A DNA stretch of 64,000 nt, from contig JAIXMR010000048.1 of the NCBI GenBank assembly GCA_025677835.1, forward strand, positions 62,001 to 126,000, given 5' to 3'. Made by a program: the position numbers and the translations under genes. This document shows positions 32,204-45,085 of this stretch, one piece after another (the stretch's first letter is position 1; every line of letters starts with the position of its first letter). The notes below the pieces were generated by a model, which did no database searches, was not told the DNA's origin, and saw only the letters and a list, made by a program, of their open reading frames with translations. This DNA is from Sporodiniella umbellata (Eukaryota > Mucoromycota > Mucoromycetes > Mucorales > Rhizopodaceae).

Positions 32204-35200
32204 TTTGAGCGAGGATCTTTATAATAATAATAATAATTTTTTTTTTTGTTTATTTATTTTTAAAGAGCTGCATAACATTACATTTGCATAAAAAGCTTTC
32301 TTTGTTATACAAGTAAATCCTCTGTCTAATTTTTTTTTTTTTTTTGTTACTTTAGCTTGAGTAAGAAAAAGCTTTTTCTTTGTTAGAAACTAACGGTTGT
32401 CTGTCTAAGCAAAGACCGATGGATGACTAAAACTCTTAAAGTACACCTTTCTGTTCGATTAAATTAAATTTTAACGCCAACATGTGTTATCGTTAAAAAG
32501 AAATGTCATGAACGGAATTGGCTAAAAAACGTGAGATTTTCAATGTAAATCATGTGGAAAAATGCCCTTGGGTTTTCCAAAGTAAACACAAGATTTATTT
32601 AAAAAAAAAAGAGTGAGAAAAAGTCTAAAGTATGTGTCACATTTCATTTATTTTCTTCTTTATTTTCTGACCAATCTTTAAACTCATAAGCTGCTAGTGG
32701 CCAAAAATTGGTCTATGCTTTTCGGCACCGCTCACTAAAGGCAGGTTGTACTTGCCCTGTGTTGTCTTCTATTTTTATCCACTGTTGACTTTCCTCAAAC
32801 AATTGGGATGGGAAAACCACCTGTCATTGTGAAACTTTTGACAGGTTGAAACATTTTCTTTTGTCCCCTTAAATCACTGTTTTTGTCGCAACAGAAAAAA
32901 GGTCCCATCTTTTCCAGCCTCATCTCTAGCCTCCCTCTTCCTTTTTTTTTTTATATATATTTTTGTCTACTGAATTGGATATACTCATATTGAAACTTTT
33001 GGACTTTCTCTATTCTATGTTTTTTTTTTTTACAACTCTGTTAATTTTGCATTCCAAAAAAGAAAATGCTTTAGAACAAAGTGTTTTTAGCGGGTATTCA
33101 ATTGTCGCTCGAATTGGGGAAATAACATGCAGCTTTTGATAGATAAAAGAAATTAATCTTCACGGTTTTCATACTCTTCTTATTCTCTAAATCCGAGTAT
33201 ATTACTAAAATTCAGACTAGCTATATTTGCGGGGTATATCCTTCAAAAAGAAAAAGAAAAAGAGTTGATCAGTGCACATAGAATAGAAAACTACATGACA
33301 TTGCATAACATGAGTCTCTTTTGACTGCACTCACTTATTTAAAGACGTTTTTTTTTTTTTTCTGTCAATAGATTCAATAATACGCCATGATTTATCTATC
33401 CATTTTATAACTATTCTGCGCATTACATGATCTTTGGCTCTAAAGAAAAGGCTGTTCACAAACTATTTCCTAAACTAGCCATAATCAAGGGATCACTGTA
33501 AAGTGTAACCGCAGATATGCTTAGCAGTACCACAAACCTAGCCATTTTGTACATCATTACAATGAAAATATAGATTCCAAAAAACAAAAAAGAAAAAAAA
33601 AAAACAAAAAGAGGAACTCAGCACACAAATTCAATTAAAAGGTTATTGTATACAAAAGGTCAAAGAAAAAGAACATCTCAAAGTGCTGATAATAGTCAGT
33701 TCATATTCAAAGAATCTCAAAAAAAGAGTTAGATCAAACTGTTCTTAATTCCTCTAGTAGGGCTTGATAACCTGTTTTTTTTTTTTTTTTTTTTTTTTTG
33801 GTTACAAAAAGCTACAGCTTAAGAAAAGCTTGTATAAACCCAATACTTGTTTTTTTTTGGGGTTCCCAGATGGCAAATAGAAGTAATGGCGGATAAGAAT
33901 GAATTGAAACAATCTTCTTAGATAGCCTGACCAGGAGTGAGGTTTGTAGTTTTATTTCATTCAGTCTCTGAATTACACTAAAATTAGGGCCAAAAAATGT
34001 GATATAACAAAGAAATCCTATGGCTTAAAATAGAACACAAGCTGTCAAAGAACCACAATGAAGTTTTTTTTTTTTCTTTTTTTCAGGAAAAAACAAAACG
34101 GAGAGGACCTACTCAACAACTAAAACAAACAAAACATTTCTTTTATGTACAGGTTTTTTCTTTGTTATACCAATCCGATCAGTATTGACAAACTACAAAC
34201 AAAAACCCGTTATGTCTACGTATATAAAAAATACGATTAACTGGACACTTTATCAGTAAATAACGCTTTTGTCGCGTTAGGCTTTATTTTTCCAAACATA
34301 AATACCCATACTATCTCTTTTTCTATATACATACACATACACACATAAAGCCCCAGAATAGCTATGAGTAGATTATATGCTCTTGATGTGTTGCTCTTGG
34401 CTTTTTTAGTAGCTCTACTACGTTCTTTCCGAAAAGCTTTACGGCTGCTCGAACTATCTCTATATATTTTGGCATTGACTACACTATTACTGGTTTGGTG
34501 TCGACTCTTCTTTTTGTACATTTATTCATTTGGGATCCATAACTCTCTCTTTCTTTATTTTTATCTCTCGGTATTTGTTTTTCTCTGTTTTGCTTTGTAC
34601 TCTGTATGCGTCTATTGGAGTGGTGTCTTGTACAATTGATGTTGAAATGATTGACTGGAAATGCATAGTTGCTTTGTAAGCAGACACATATATTAAGTAG
34701 CTTGAATAACACTTGAAAGGTATATACATGGTATGGTATACGAAATCTTTTGATAGTCTTAATAAAGGTATTGATTTGTATTCCCTCTCTCTCTATTTTT
34801 CTTTTTTGAGTACTTGTGTTCTAACTCTGATTTATTCCAAGTCAAAATACAATGCTTTATCGTACCGTTAATTTACGTTTATTCTAAATTTTATAAAACT
34901 CCCAAGTAAATATATTTATTCAAGTTGATGTTTACCTTTCCACAAATCCAAAACAGCGCATCTCAGCTGGCTCTCATAAAAACGGTCGAACTACTTCTAA
35001 ATAATGTATTGTTAATACAGTTTTTGATTTGTGTTTACTATTCTTGTTGCTGACAAACAAAACGCAGCGGAAATAACGCTTGGGATCTGTAAAAGCAGCG
35101 ACAGAGCTATATAAATTCGTTTTATTACAAGATTCAGACTAATACATGACAATAAGTAAACCGCACGATATACTTTTACATATATATCGTATTGAAATAA

Positions 35201-37279
35201 AATTGAAATTTTACCAAAAAAAAAAAAAAAAAAAAAAAAAGGTTATTGCTAACAAATAATTACAAAGATTAACATCATTTCTGTTTCTTACAGTACATTG
35301 ATTTTATTTAGTTTGGTTGCAATGGAGATAAAATGTAAATTGGGGTTAGTATTGTATAAAAAAGATACTTTTCCCTATTCATTTTATGTAAAAGTGAAAA
35401 CTTGGATAAGTTATCTATAATCTCATCTAGAACTCTTTTTTTTTCTGTTTGTTCGACAGGTTTTCTACTTTCGATTTAATCGGGTTTAGTAATCTAGTGG
35501 CTGTAGTCCTCCAACATTGGTTTTTTGAAGTCTAAAATATGCCTTCGATACCTCAAAACCTCGTACGGATCATGTTAGTTTTCCGTTTGTAGGTTCTTAG
35601 AATACCCCGTTTTTCATGCTCTTAATTTTTTTAGTTCTATGTATATTTTATGCTAAAGGTCAAAGAAAGTAAAACAAACACTTTTTTTTTTAGAAAAAAA
35701 AAACACCTTACATTTTAAAAACTCCTAGTTAATACGGATAGTGATAGCCATATGGCGTATAATATATGTATATAAATACTCCAAAGGCCTCTCTTTTAAA
35801 TAAGAAAAAAGTGTAGATAAGAAAGAAATGATTATGCTTTGATATGATTCCAATATGGTGAATATCCTTTTTTCTTTTTCTCGGCTTGTAAAAAAAAGCC
35901 TGGGTTCAACATTTAAGTTTATGACTACATGTAGTGTGCTTGCAATCATTACGATATACAATTATAAATTATCGTCATATACAGATGTTGGCAATACAAG
36001 TGTCTTTACAGATAATAATGTTGTTTTTATCCCTTCAACATACAAAGTCAAACTGGTAATCTCAATACTGGTCAAAGAAGAATACACAGTAAATATATAC
36101 TAAAAAAAAAGAAGCCTATACAAAATATAAGGATTCCTGTTTCAAACATATACATTAGAATAAAAGTCAAATTTCATACACAATACTCTCTGGGTCTTTT
36201 TTTTTTTTTTTTTGTAAATTCTTAGAACCGTTTTAATAAACCAACAAAGTAGAAAACTGCATCGAAATACGAAAGTTTATGCAGTAGCGCAGCAGGTTGG
36301 CTAATAGTGCTTACCTTAGTATATTTCTTTTTGTGCGACTGCAGAAACGATTGAATATAATAGCCTTATTTTTTATATGTTCATATGTATCATAACTGTT
36401 GCTAAGAGTTAATGGTCAGTAAATATTGCCGAAGTTTGTTTCACAGGCAGTTTTTAAGATACTACTTTAAAAGTATTACGCACTCGTTTCATACATAAAA
36501 TCTTCTCAACAACCTAGAGGTTTGCACCAATTGATTAATAACTTGTATTCCAAAAAGAATGTAACGTAGCTATATTTGGGCTTTGTTGCAGATCAGGAAA
36601 GTTTGCGATTCTAATTGAAGTAAATAGTACGACCTTTTCTTTAATGTGAGTTTTTTTTTTAAAAAAAAATTGTAAACCAACAATAGGGAGAAATACTATT
36701 AAATCTGTTAAAAATCGAATGGTCTTTGTAAAGAACAATGTACATAAGTAAAGAGCAGCATATAAAGTTTAAAGCACAACAGATAAAGAAAGTATTAAGT
36801 GTTTTCAAACAATACGTTGTATCTAATATCTAGCACTTGAAGGAGTATGCAGGGTGTCTTGATACAATTGGACTAAACGGCCTGAAATTTCAACTAAACT
36901 TTAGAATACTGTTGCAATTAAATATGCCCCGAAAAGAATCTTTGAGTCTGTATACTTTGACTGATTTCAACGGTCTGCGGCTGGGTTTTTGTGAGTGTTT
37001 ACAGGTGCAGTATCGGAGTTTATGCAAGGTTATGTGACGTAGTTTTCTTCTGTCTAATTTTATGTTGGCTTATTCTTCTCTGCCTAATCGCGAACAGAGC
37101 CTCTGCTTTTTTGAAAAAAAAAAAAAACAGGTAAACAAACATTTTACCAAATCGCTCGCCAATCTTGTTAAATGGAAGTCAACAATTTAAAATAGCAATA
37201 ATATATATATATTTACTTGTATATATAATACTCATTGCACAATATATATACACATAATACACATCAGTACCTTTGCATC
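32204..37279. other. 5.1 kb gene-poor region
   Basis: No family-supported gene. It includes an AAT run just after FES1 (about 32221-32236), T-runs near 33344-33361 and 33777-33799, an A-run at about 35216-35240, and a T10-A9 junction at 36651-36669. One small open frame at 34237-34521 is listed separately. I scanned by eye for tRNA A/B boxes and found none. Confidence 0.5.
34237..34521 (-). CDS. Possible small basic membrane protein
   Basis: A 94-codon frame. The first 50 residues are rich in Lys, Arg and Ser (DSSSSRKAFRKERSRATKKAKSN begins near residue 22; only composition is noted). One hydrophobic segment (AYNLLIAILGLYVCMCMYI) follows, then a short polar tail. That layout would suit a small single-pass or tail-anchored protein. 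There is no recognised family, no intron, and the opposite strand also carries a 91-codon hydrophobic frame over nearly the same bases, so chance is possible. It is the only frame in the 5 kb gene-poor region with protein-like composition. Confidence 0.25.
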   Translation of the reverse strand: MYKKKSRHQTSNSVVNAKIYRDSSSSRKAFRKERSRATKKAKSNTSRAYNLLIAILGLYVCMCMYIEKEIVWVFMFGKIKPNATKALFTDKVSS

Positions 37280-38077
37280 ATGTTTTTTTTGGTAAAAATA
37301 TAGAATCACAAAACAAAAAGAGCTACCAAGAATAAATCTTGTATTTCAACCTCATTACAGAAAGAATTATCACACACGATCACCTTACACCCTTCCTATT
37401 TTGGTCCCAACATGCAGGACAAAATTCGAGAAAAACTATATACAGATGTAGAGGGAACTTGTTCTGGTAGATATGGTTATGTTGTGACAGTTGTGTCTGT
37501 TTCTAGATTAGAAAAGGGAAAAGTTTTGTCAGGATCGGGCTTAGCAGAATTCAAAGTTTCTTATCAAGCTATTCTATTCAAACCTTTTAAAGGAGAAGTA
37601 CTAGATGGACTAGTAACTACTGTAAACAAGGTAAAGGGCACAAGAAACGACCTAGTAGTAGACAGCAAGATCTAACGATGAAAAAAGATGGGATTTTTTG
37701 TTGATGTAGGACCATTACAGGTGTTTGTTTCGAGCCATGTAAGAAGCGCGAACGTATAGCAGAGAAACAGGAACTAACCATCGAATTTTTTTTAGCTGAT
37801 ACCAAATGAATTTAAATTTGACGTGAACGGCAATCCGCCATGTTATTCTTCAGATGATCAAGTAAAAAAAAGCAAAGTAGGGTCATTATGAAAACTTACA
37901 GAGGGTATTTTTAGGTGATACAAAAGGATGTACGTGTTCGTTTGAAGCTGGTAGGAACCCGTGTGGATGCAACAGAAATTGTAAGGTTTACAATGTACCT
38001 GTTGTTTTTGTTAACACAAATTATAGTTTGCTATTGGTACAATCAAAGAGGATTATCTAGGTGTTATTTCAGCTTAA
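37280..38077 (+). CDS. RPB7: RNA polymerase II subunit Rpb7
   Basis: Six exons: 37280-37291 (12 nt), 37361-37630, 37688-37738, 37796-37861, 37915-37980 and 38027-38077 (171 aa, the same as yeast Rpb7). Rpb7 pairs with Rpb4 to form the stalk of RNA polymerase II. The assembled start MFFLKELSHTITLHPSYFGP matches the fission-yeast protein almost residue for residue. FKPFKGEVLDGLVTTVNK ends the RNP-like N-terminal domain. The OB/S1-like C-terminal domain has MGFFVDVGPLQVFVSSH, LIPNEFKFD and VRVRLKLVGTR, and ends FAIGTIKEDYLGVISA. All five introns are 46-69 nt and phase 0, an unusually regular arrangement. An (AAAT)n run (about 38081-38111) begins directly after the stop. Confidence 0.97.
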
Positions 38078-38369
38078 TACTAATAAATAAATAAATAAAT
38101 AAATAAATAAACACTTACAAACCAGTACCGATCTAGTTTTCTTAGAGGTGGCAAAGTTTCATGCAAAGTTTCTGCTTTTACGAGTTGTTGTGGTAAGATG
38201 TATCTACAAACGCATGAGCTTCTCTGAGCAAGATCTTCTTTGAGTAGATCTTGTGACAGGCGTAAACATCTAACGAAAGTAGCCAATGGTTTTTAAGGAT
38301 GGTTTAAGGATTTAAGAACAAAAGATCGAAAGGCGTGATGCTGAGTACGATAGAGTTCTAACATATGCC
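38071..38369 (-). pseudogene. Possible antisense small gene or remnant overlapping the RPB7 3' end
   Basis: On the minus strand an ATG at 38286 opens a 57-codon reading frame (MATFVRCLRLSQDLLKED ... LRKLDRYWF) ending at a perfect GTAAGT donor near 38115. A TTATTAG acceptor 39 nt later would add Tyr and a TAA inside the last codons of RPB7. Upstream, in the same frame, is another ATG-led stretch (MLELYRTQHHAFRSFVLKS) with an LYR-like motif, separated by one TAA at about 38298. This could be a short real gene, a gene with one disabling stop, or chance. The family was not recognised. Confidence 0.25.
38081..38111. repeat. AAAT tetranucleotide microsatellite
   Basis: About seven copies immediately after the RPB7 stop codon. 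On the minus strand the run would fill a possible 39-nt intron of the uncertain antisense gene. Confidence 0.9.
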
Positions 38370-38557
38370 GTTTTAGTTACACGAATTGGTTGGCCAAAGT
38401 TGAATCTTGTATTGCTTAATATAATCAACGATTGGATAAAAATGGTAGAATTGTGTTTTTTAATTGGACAATAATTCTTTCAAAATACAATAAATACATG
38501 ATTCTTGTTCCCTGTCACCATTCATACTTCTTTCTCTGAATATTAAAAGACTATACA

Positions 38558-39874
38558 ATGGGCGACACCTTTCTTTTTACATCTGAATCTGTAGGCGAAG
38601 GCCACCCTGGTAGGAGGATAAAGACCGAGTCTCTGTTAGCAATACGTAGTAACTCTGAATAGATAAGATCTGCGATCAAGTCTCTGATGCAATCTTGGAT
38701 GCCTGCTTGGCCCAGGATCCGCTATCCAAAGTTGCTTGCGAAACTGCCTCTAAGACTGGAATGATAATGGTTCTTGGAGAGATTACTACAAAGGCTCATT
38801 TGGACTACCAAAAAATCATTCGTAATACTATCAAGCAGATTGGATATGATGACTCCTCCAAGGGCTTCGATTATAAAACTTGTAATGTCCTTGTAGCTAT
38901 TGAGCAACAATCGCCCGATATTGCCCAAGGCCTAGTCCAGCAATCATTCAATATTGAAGATATTGGTGCTGGCGATCAGGGCATTATGTTTGGGTAAATT
39001 CTTTGGAGGTTTTGTATAAGGTCAAGATACTAAATTTCAATACCTACTAGCTACGCTACTGATGAGACACCTGAAATGATGCCTTTGACTTGTGTTTTAT
39101 CTCATAAGTTAAACAGTCGCATGTCAGAACTTCGACGTGACGGTACCCTCGGTTGGTTGCGCCCTGATTCTAAAACTCAAGTGACTGTTGAATATAAAAA
39201 TGAAAATGGAGTTATGGTCCCTCTCCGTGTGGACACTGTTGTTGTCTCTGTTCAGCATGCGGCTGAAATCGAAACTGACTATCTTCGTAAGGCTATCATG
39301 GATCATGTGGTTAAGCCTGTCATTCCGGAAAACCTATTAAAAGATACAGTATACCATATTCAGCCTTCTGGAAAGTTCATTATCGGCGGCCCCCAGGGCG
39401 ATGCCGGCTTAACCGGTCGTAAAATCATCGTTGATACTTATGGGTATAAACTAGCTAAAAGTAGCAAAAATAAGTTTTGAATTTGTGTTCTTATTGAATA
39501 GAGGATGGGGTGCTCATGGTGGAGGTGCCTTTTCTGGTAAAGATTGGTCAAAAGTGGACCGTTCTGCTGCTTATACTGCTCGCTGGATTGCCAAGTCTCT
39601 GGTAAACGCTAAGCTGTGTCGTCGAGTTCTTGTTCAACTCTCTTATGCTATTGGCGTGGCTGAGCCTTTATCTATATTTGTTGATTCATACGGCACTTCA
39701 GAAAAATCACAAGCAGAGTTAACTGCAATTATTCGTAACAACTTCAACCTTCGTCCTGGTGTGATTGTGAAAGAGCTTGACCTTTTCAAACCCATTTATC
39801 AAAAAACTGCGGCCTATGGACACTTTGGCCGCGAAGAATTTACTTGGGAGCAGCCTAAAAAGCTTGACTTTTAA
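38558..39874 (+). CDS. SAM2: S-adenosylmethionine synthetase
   Basis: Four exons: 38558-38609, 38663-38993, 39051-39443 and 39502-39874 (382 aa, equal to yeast Sam1). It makes S-adenosylmethionine from methionine and ATP, the methyl donor of the cell. Key motifs are [17 protein letters not shown] (ATP/methionine site, split by intron 1), [15 protein letters not shown] (split by intron 2), [24 protein letters not shown], and the P-loop-like [19 protein letters not shown]. The C-terminus [12 protein letters not shown] is typical. Introns 2 and 3 both interrupt glycine codons in conserved motifs, and joining restores them exactly. It ends 117 bp from the convergent INO80 stop. Confidence 0.97.
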
Positions 39875-39991
39875 GAATGCTGAATCAATGTATTCCCCTA
39901 TTTTCATTGTCCTAATTTTTAACCACCTATTCTTTTATATACAAAAGTAAAGAGTTTTTTTTTTGTTAAAAATTTTTCGTTTCCTTTTATT

Positions 39992-42900
39992 TTAGCATGT
40001 AAAGGAAATATTTGTTCTTGGTCTACCAATTCTAGTTCCTTTTGACTTTTTTGAGCCAGATGACCCGTTAGAGTCTTCTTCCATAAATGCGTCTTCACCT
40101 GCACTAAGAATTTGGTCAGTATTTGAGGGACTGAGGACAGGAGTTGAGCTATCCGCATTAGATTTTTTAGCTTTTTTGTTTGGTTTTTTCTTTTGTGCTT
40201 CTTCTTCTTCCGCCTTTCTTTTAAGTTGCTGCTGTACTTTATCATCCATTTCTTCGTCATCCAAAAGCAATGATACAATTTCTCGAGGTTTGAAATCGAC
40301 TTGTCGAAACTCTCCACCTGAAATAACTACTTTTTGAATCTAGAAAACGTCAGAGCAATAGCGGTTAATCATAGTTTTACCTCATCTTTTTGTTTAGCTC
40401 TTTGAAGAATTCTTTCTTCGATCGTGTTTCTGGTGATCAAACGGTATACAGTTACTTGTTTGGTCTGTCCCAAACGATGTGCACGATCCATGGCTTGTTG
40501 GTCAACTGTAGGGTTCCAATCACTATCATAAAAGATAACGGTGTCTGCAGCAGTTAAATTAATACCTAAACCGCCAGCTCTTGTACTCAATAAAAAAATA
40601 AAAATTTCAGGTCTTGTTTGCCAGTCTTGAACCATATCACGTCTGTCTGAAATTTTTGAAGAACCATCAAGACGAAGATATTTGTACTGTCTGTACGATA
40701 TATATTCCTCAAAAAGATCAATCATTTTTGTCATCTGGAAATAAACTAAACAGCGGTGGTCTTCTGATTTCAGTTTCTCTAATAGTTTGTCAAGAGTGGC
40801 TAGCTTGCCAGAGTCTAGAATTACGTCCTTCATAGCTAGTTCAAAAATTTTAAGATTGTTCTTTTTCGAATATATAAATATGAATGCTTACATGGCACCT
40901 TCATTGACGAATATCCGTGTCCAGAAGTAGGAATAGTCATAATGCCAGATTCCGTTTTTCGTACAACTTCTGTCAGATGAGCTATTGGTTTGGGTTTAAG
41001 ATTACTCATATAATTTTCAGTGCCAAAGAAGCACGACCTTGTATTGTCATTGAAAAGAAGCTCTTGTTTTTCTTGAACAAACGAAACGTCATCACAAATC
41101 ATATCTACAGGTACTGCTTTTGCCTATGTAAACACACAATCCGTAAGATTTATTGGTGGTTGCCAAAGAACCGTTAGAACTTACAGCTGGGGAATAACAC
41201 TGACTGAAAAGATGGTTTGTGTGATGCATTTTTTCTGAGACATGCGTCAGTTCATCTAATGCTGATCCAGGTGTAACGATAAAAGGTGATGTTTTTGTAG
41301 CCATATCTGATATCATTAACATTGCACAGGTATTATTTTCTGGCATAGCTTCCTCCATATGAATCCTCTTTCTTATGTTTTGACTATATTTAGCTAAGTG
41401 GTCTACCCACCTCTCCACCAGATTAGCTCTCGATAGATAGCTTGCTTCTTGAGGCGAGACATCTATAAATCTCAGGAAAGAAAATGCAGAGTCTATAAAA
41501 CAAAAAGTTAATGTATTTCGAACCTCAATATTGATCGCGGATTTTCTATCGGACCTGGTTCGTTAGAAGATTGTGATTGTTGAATATAACTGCTGCTCCA
41601 TATATTCATCAGATTGTCCAAATACTTGGTATCAAATCCAGATCTTGTATGTGGGCCCACCTGCTTTAATATACCGCCGCTACGATACAATGTTTTGGGA
41701 ATATGGTATTTGATGGTACTAGTTGTGGAGTAAGGGCAATAAAGAACAGTTTCTTTTGACAGGCTTCCTGTTTCACTGAAATTACAGAAAGAAAGTGGCG
41801 CTTGCACATCTCCACGTTCAAAAAGTTCTGGATGATTACACACTTTTCTGAATTGCATTACTAGATTCATCAGACTGTCCATACTTTCGTTTTCACTCAA
41901 AGAAGTAGCTTTTTCAAGCAGCTCTGAGATGGAGATTTTTTCTTTTAGACCACGATATAAAGCTTTCTGTCTTGCAGTAAGATCACAGAATACCTCTAGC
42001 TCTATCTAATAGCCTCATTACGTCAACACATATATACTTATAATCATTTTAGACGTATACCTTCTCTCCGAGTTCATGTTGAACATTGCGTTTAATACGA
42101 CGCAACATAAATGGTTTTAGAATCATGTGAAGTCGACGAAGCTGGTGTTCGTTGAGCGATCCTTTGTTTTCGGCGTGACTTTCAATGTCTTTTGAAAACC
42201 ATTCACTAAATTCCTCATGGGAGTCGAATAGAGTAGGCATAATGAAATGAAGTAAAGCCCACAGCTCCTGCATGCTATTTTGAATAGGTGTACCTGTGAG
42301 TAACAATCGATTACGGCAATGAAAGCTTAACAACTGCTTCCATCGAGCACTGGACGAACTTTTGATTGCTTGGGCTTCGTCCAAGATCATGTACTGCCAT
42401 TTAACGCGTTGGAAATATGTTACATCTGTCAATATAAGTTGATAACTTGTAATAACAATATGAAAAGGTGCATCTTTGCCATAAAGTTGCTTCCGACTCC
42501 AAAATTGACGAAGCGTTTTACGGTCCTTGGGGTTACCCCAGTAGGGGAGGGCCTAATCATATATATTAGATGCAGTTGTTTGAATATCTAATAGAATATA
42601 CTCTGAATTGAGGAACAAATTTTGTAAACTCCTGTTGCCAATTATGAAGGGTAGACGCAGGCGCAATAACCAAAAAAGGCCCCCAAATGTTGTGTACTTC
42701 CGCAAGATAAGCTAATAACGAAATAGATTGAACAGTCTACATAAAATATCAATACTCGAATTTTCTCTAGAGAACCTACTTTTCCTAAACCCATTTCGTC
42801 AGCAAGAATACCGTTGATACCTTGCTCATAAAGATTAGCAAGCCAACTGAGACCTTTGATTTGGTAGCTTTTAAGCTGGCACATAAGCATGTTGGGTTGT

Positions 42901-45085
42901 TTGACTTCAGGTCCAGAGCCCATACTGGATGGCTCCTGAAAGTTCATTTCGTCTAAGGCCATGCTAACATCGTCTCCTGCTGCTAAGCGACGTTCGCGTG
43001 CACCTTCGTCAAACACTCTAGTTTGTTCTCGTTGCTTTGCCAAAGCATTCTGGGCACTCAGCCTAGCTTTCTCCTTGAGGATGGCTTCATCCTCCTCATC
43101 AAAATCAACAGTTCCTATTTCTGTTACGCCAGATTTCTCGTCAAGTTCATCTTGAGGCAAAACAGGAGCTAAAGGTGTTGACAAGCCAGAAGGGGCAGGC
43201 TGAGCAGTATCTTCATCGTCATCTTCTGTATCTTGTTTGATTTTTCTTCCAATAAAATGACTGTACAGCTCAGTCTGAGTTATTAAGAAGTTCAGTTTAC
43301 GTGCCTGTCTTTGGGCCTCTCGTCGTTCTTCCTCTTGCTTTAGCCGATCTAAAGCCTCTTTTTCTGCCTTCTTTCGGAGTTCTCTTTCTTCTTTTTCGTT
43401 TTTCTTCCAAAACAATTGCATTTCTTTGCTCACGCGCTTAGCTTTGTTTTGAAGGTCGCGGTTAGCTCTTCCACCATTTGTTGCAACACGACGAACTTCC
43501 TTCTGACAGTACTGAGCGATTTTTTTACAGTTACCCGATCGGGTAGCTTGAACACGAGATAATATGCGATTCATCTTTAGAAATAAAAATTTTAATTTTG
43601 TTTTAGTAGTGCCGTTACAGTTTTCTTTTCTTACTTACCCTTGGGATATCTTTTTTGACTATGTTAGCCCAAACGTGTTTCCTTTCAGATTCTATTCTAC
43701 GCTCGCCAGTGTATTTACTAGGACTATCTTGAAAATCGATATCAGAGTCAGAGGAGTGTTCAACTAAATCATCGTTGTATTTGGGCTTTCTTTGCTGTTT
43801 AGCCTTCATCTTTCGAACCATAGCATCGCCCTTTGGCATGCGAGTACCATAACGTTTCTCGTAAAGTTGTTCAAGGCCTTCCCTTACTTTATTATGCTTA
43901 AGCTGAACCAAAATTAACAACAATACTTTGTACATTCTGTTTTTTTCGTACAAAAAAAAAAGAAAAACTTACTGAGATCTTTTTTTCGTATTCTTCAATA
44001 ACCTGCTTTCCTCTTTTATGGTTATTTATCATAAATTGTAGCATCTCTTCTTTGTAAACATGGAAAACCTCATTGTCTTCTTCGTCTGATAAAAAACTTA
44101 GCTCTTCGCTGGCGGTGTCTTCCTGCAGTTTTGGCTTATCGAAATAGCTATCGTTGTCGTCTTCATCGTCTACTGAAGACTCACTATTCTCCTCTCCCTT
44201 GGTCTCTTTAGGCTGTATATAATTGATTAGGTACAAAAAGCTGTGGGATTGATCATTGTAGTGTATATATTACTTTTGTATCCAATGGTATGTCTTTCGA
44301 ATCCAATGTCGTTTCTAAAGTAGGCTCTTGGGTGACATGATCTTCGTTATCAGTATCTGTGTCTGCCATCTCAAATTTTTCTTCTCTATAGTCGTCATTC
44401 AATAAATTTTGTATACCATTGCGCTTTTGGTTGGGGGTCTGTTCTGTATTGTCTGAAGAAAGTAATTGAGATATAGACATGATAGGAGGCATAGCCGGCT
44501 GACTTGTGTTGTTGTTACGTCCCTAACAGTCCAGTTAAGTAGTGAAATGCCTAGTTTTTATTTAGCTTACATATGACGAAGCAGGCGATGCGTCAACAGT
44601 CTATAAATGTATGCTTAAGTTGGTATGGATATACATTATATGTAGTTTTTTATTTGTGTCTTACAGGTTTGTACTGATTTGTATGGTGGCTGTTACTATT
44701 ACTGTTACTATTAACAGTATTACTGCGTATAGGGTCATAAGGAATACTTGAGGGAGGAGGTGGAGGAGAGTAGTCTACAGATTCATAGCGATGCAAATTC
44801 TAGATTGTAAGGTAAGCTTTTAGTAATGCTTATTTTTTGGATTTTGAACGTTACTTGTCCCCAAGATGGTTGCGAATAAGTATTTTGTGGAGCTGTACTA
44901 TAGCCACTAGTGTTGGGAGAATATTCTTGCTGAGGTGGCGGCTGGTTTGGGTTTACAGCATAGTAGGGGCTGTAGTTCTGACTATATCTATTGCTGCTGT
45001 TACTGTAGTCCCATTCTTCTGCTTTATTAAATCCTTGTTGCTCAGGTTGTCCCTGTTGTGATTGATTAGGTTGATCAAGCGCCAT
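39992..45085 (-). CDS. INO80: INO80 chromatin-remodelling ATPase
   Basis: Fourteen exons: 44855-45085, 44665-44799, 44571-44600, 44274-44522, 43973-44212, 43639-43902, 42780-43574, 42602-42736, 42061-42552, 41555-42005, 41185-41492, 40892-41123, 40381-40835 and 39992-40339 (1454 aa; yeast 1489). It is the Snf2-family motor of the INO80 complex, which slides nucleosomes and acts on H2A.Z, replication and repair. The N-terminus is Gln/Asn/Pro-rich, then acidic. The DBINO region ([15 protein letters not shown], about 398-500) binds actin/Arp subunits. The motor has DEMGLGK (about 642-648), [31 protein letters not shown] and [14 protein letters not shown], then a long insertion (about 860-1190). 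The second lobe has [35 protein letters not shown] and [11 protein letters not shown]. The end is Lys/Asp-rich. At exon 10 a 31-nt intron is ruled out by frame; the donor at 41554 gives 62 nt and the right frame. Confidence 0.95.

Noticed and set aside
41493..41523. 31-nt intron in INO80
   Set aside because: Too short and out of frame; the upstream donor gives 62 nt and the correct frame.
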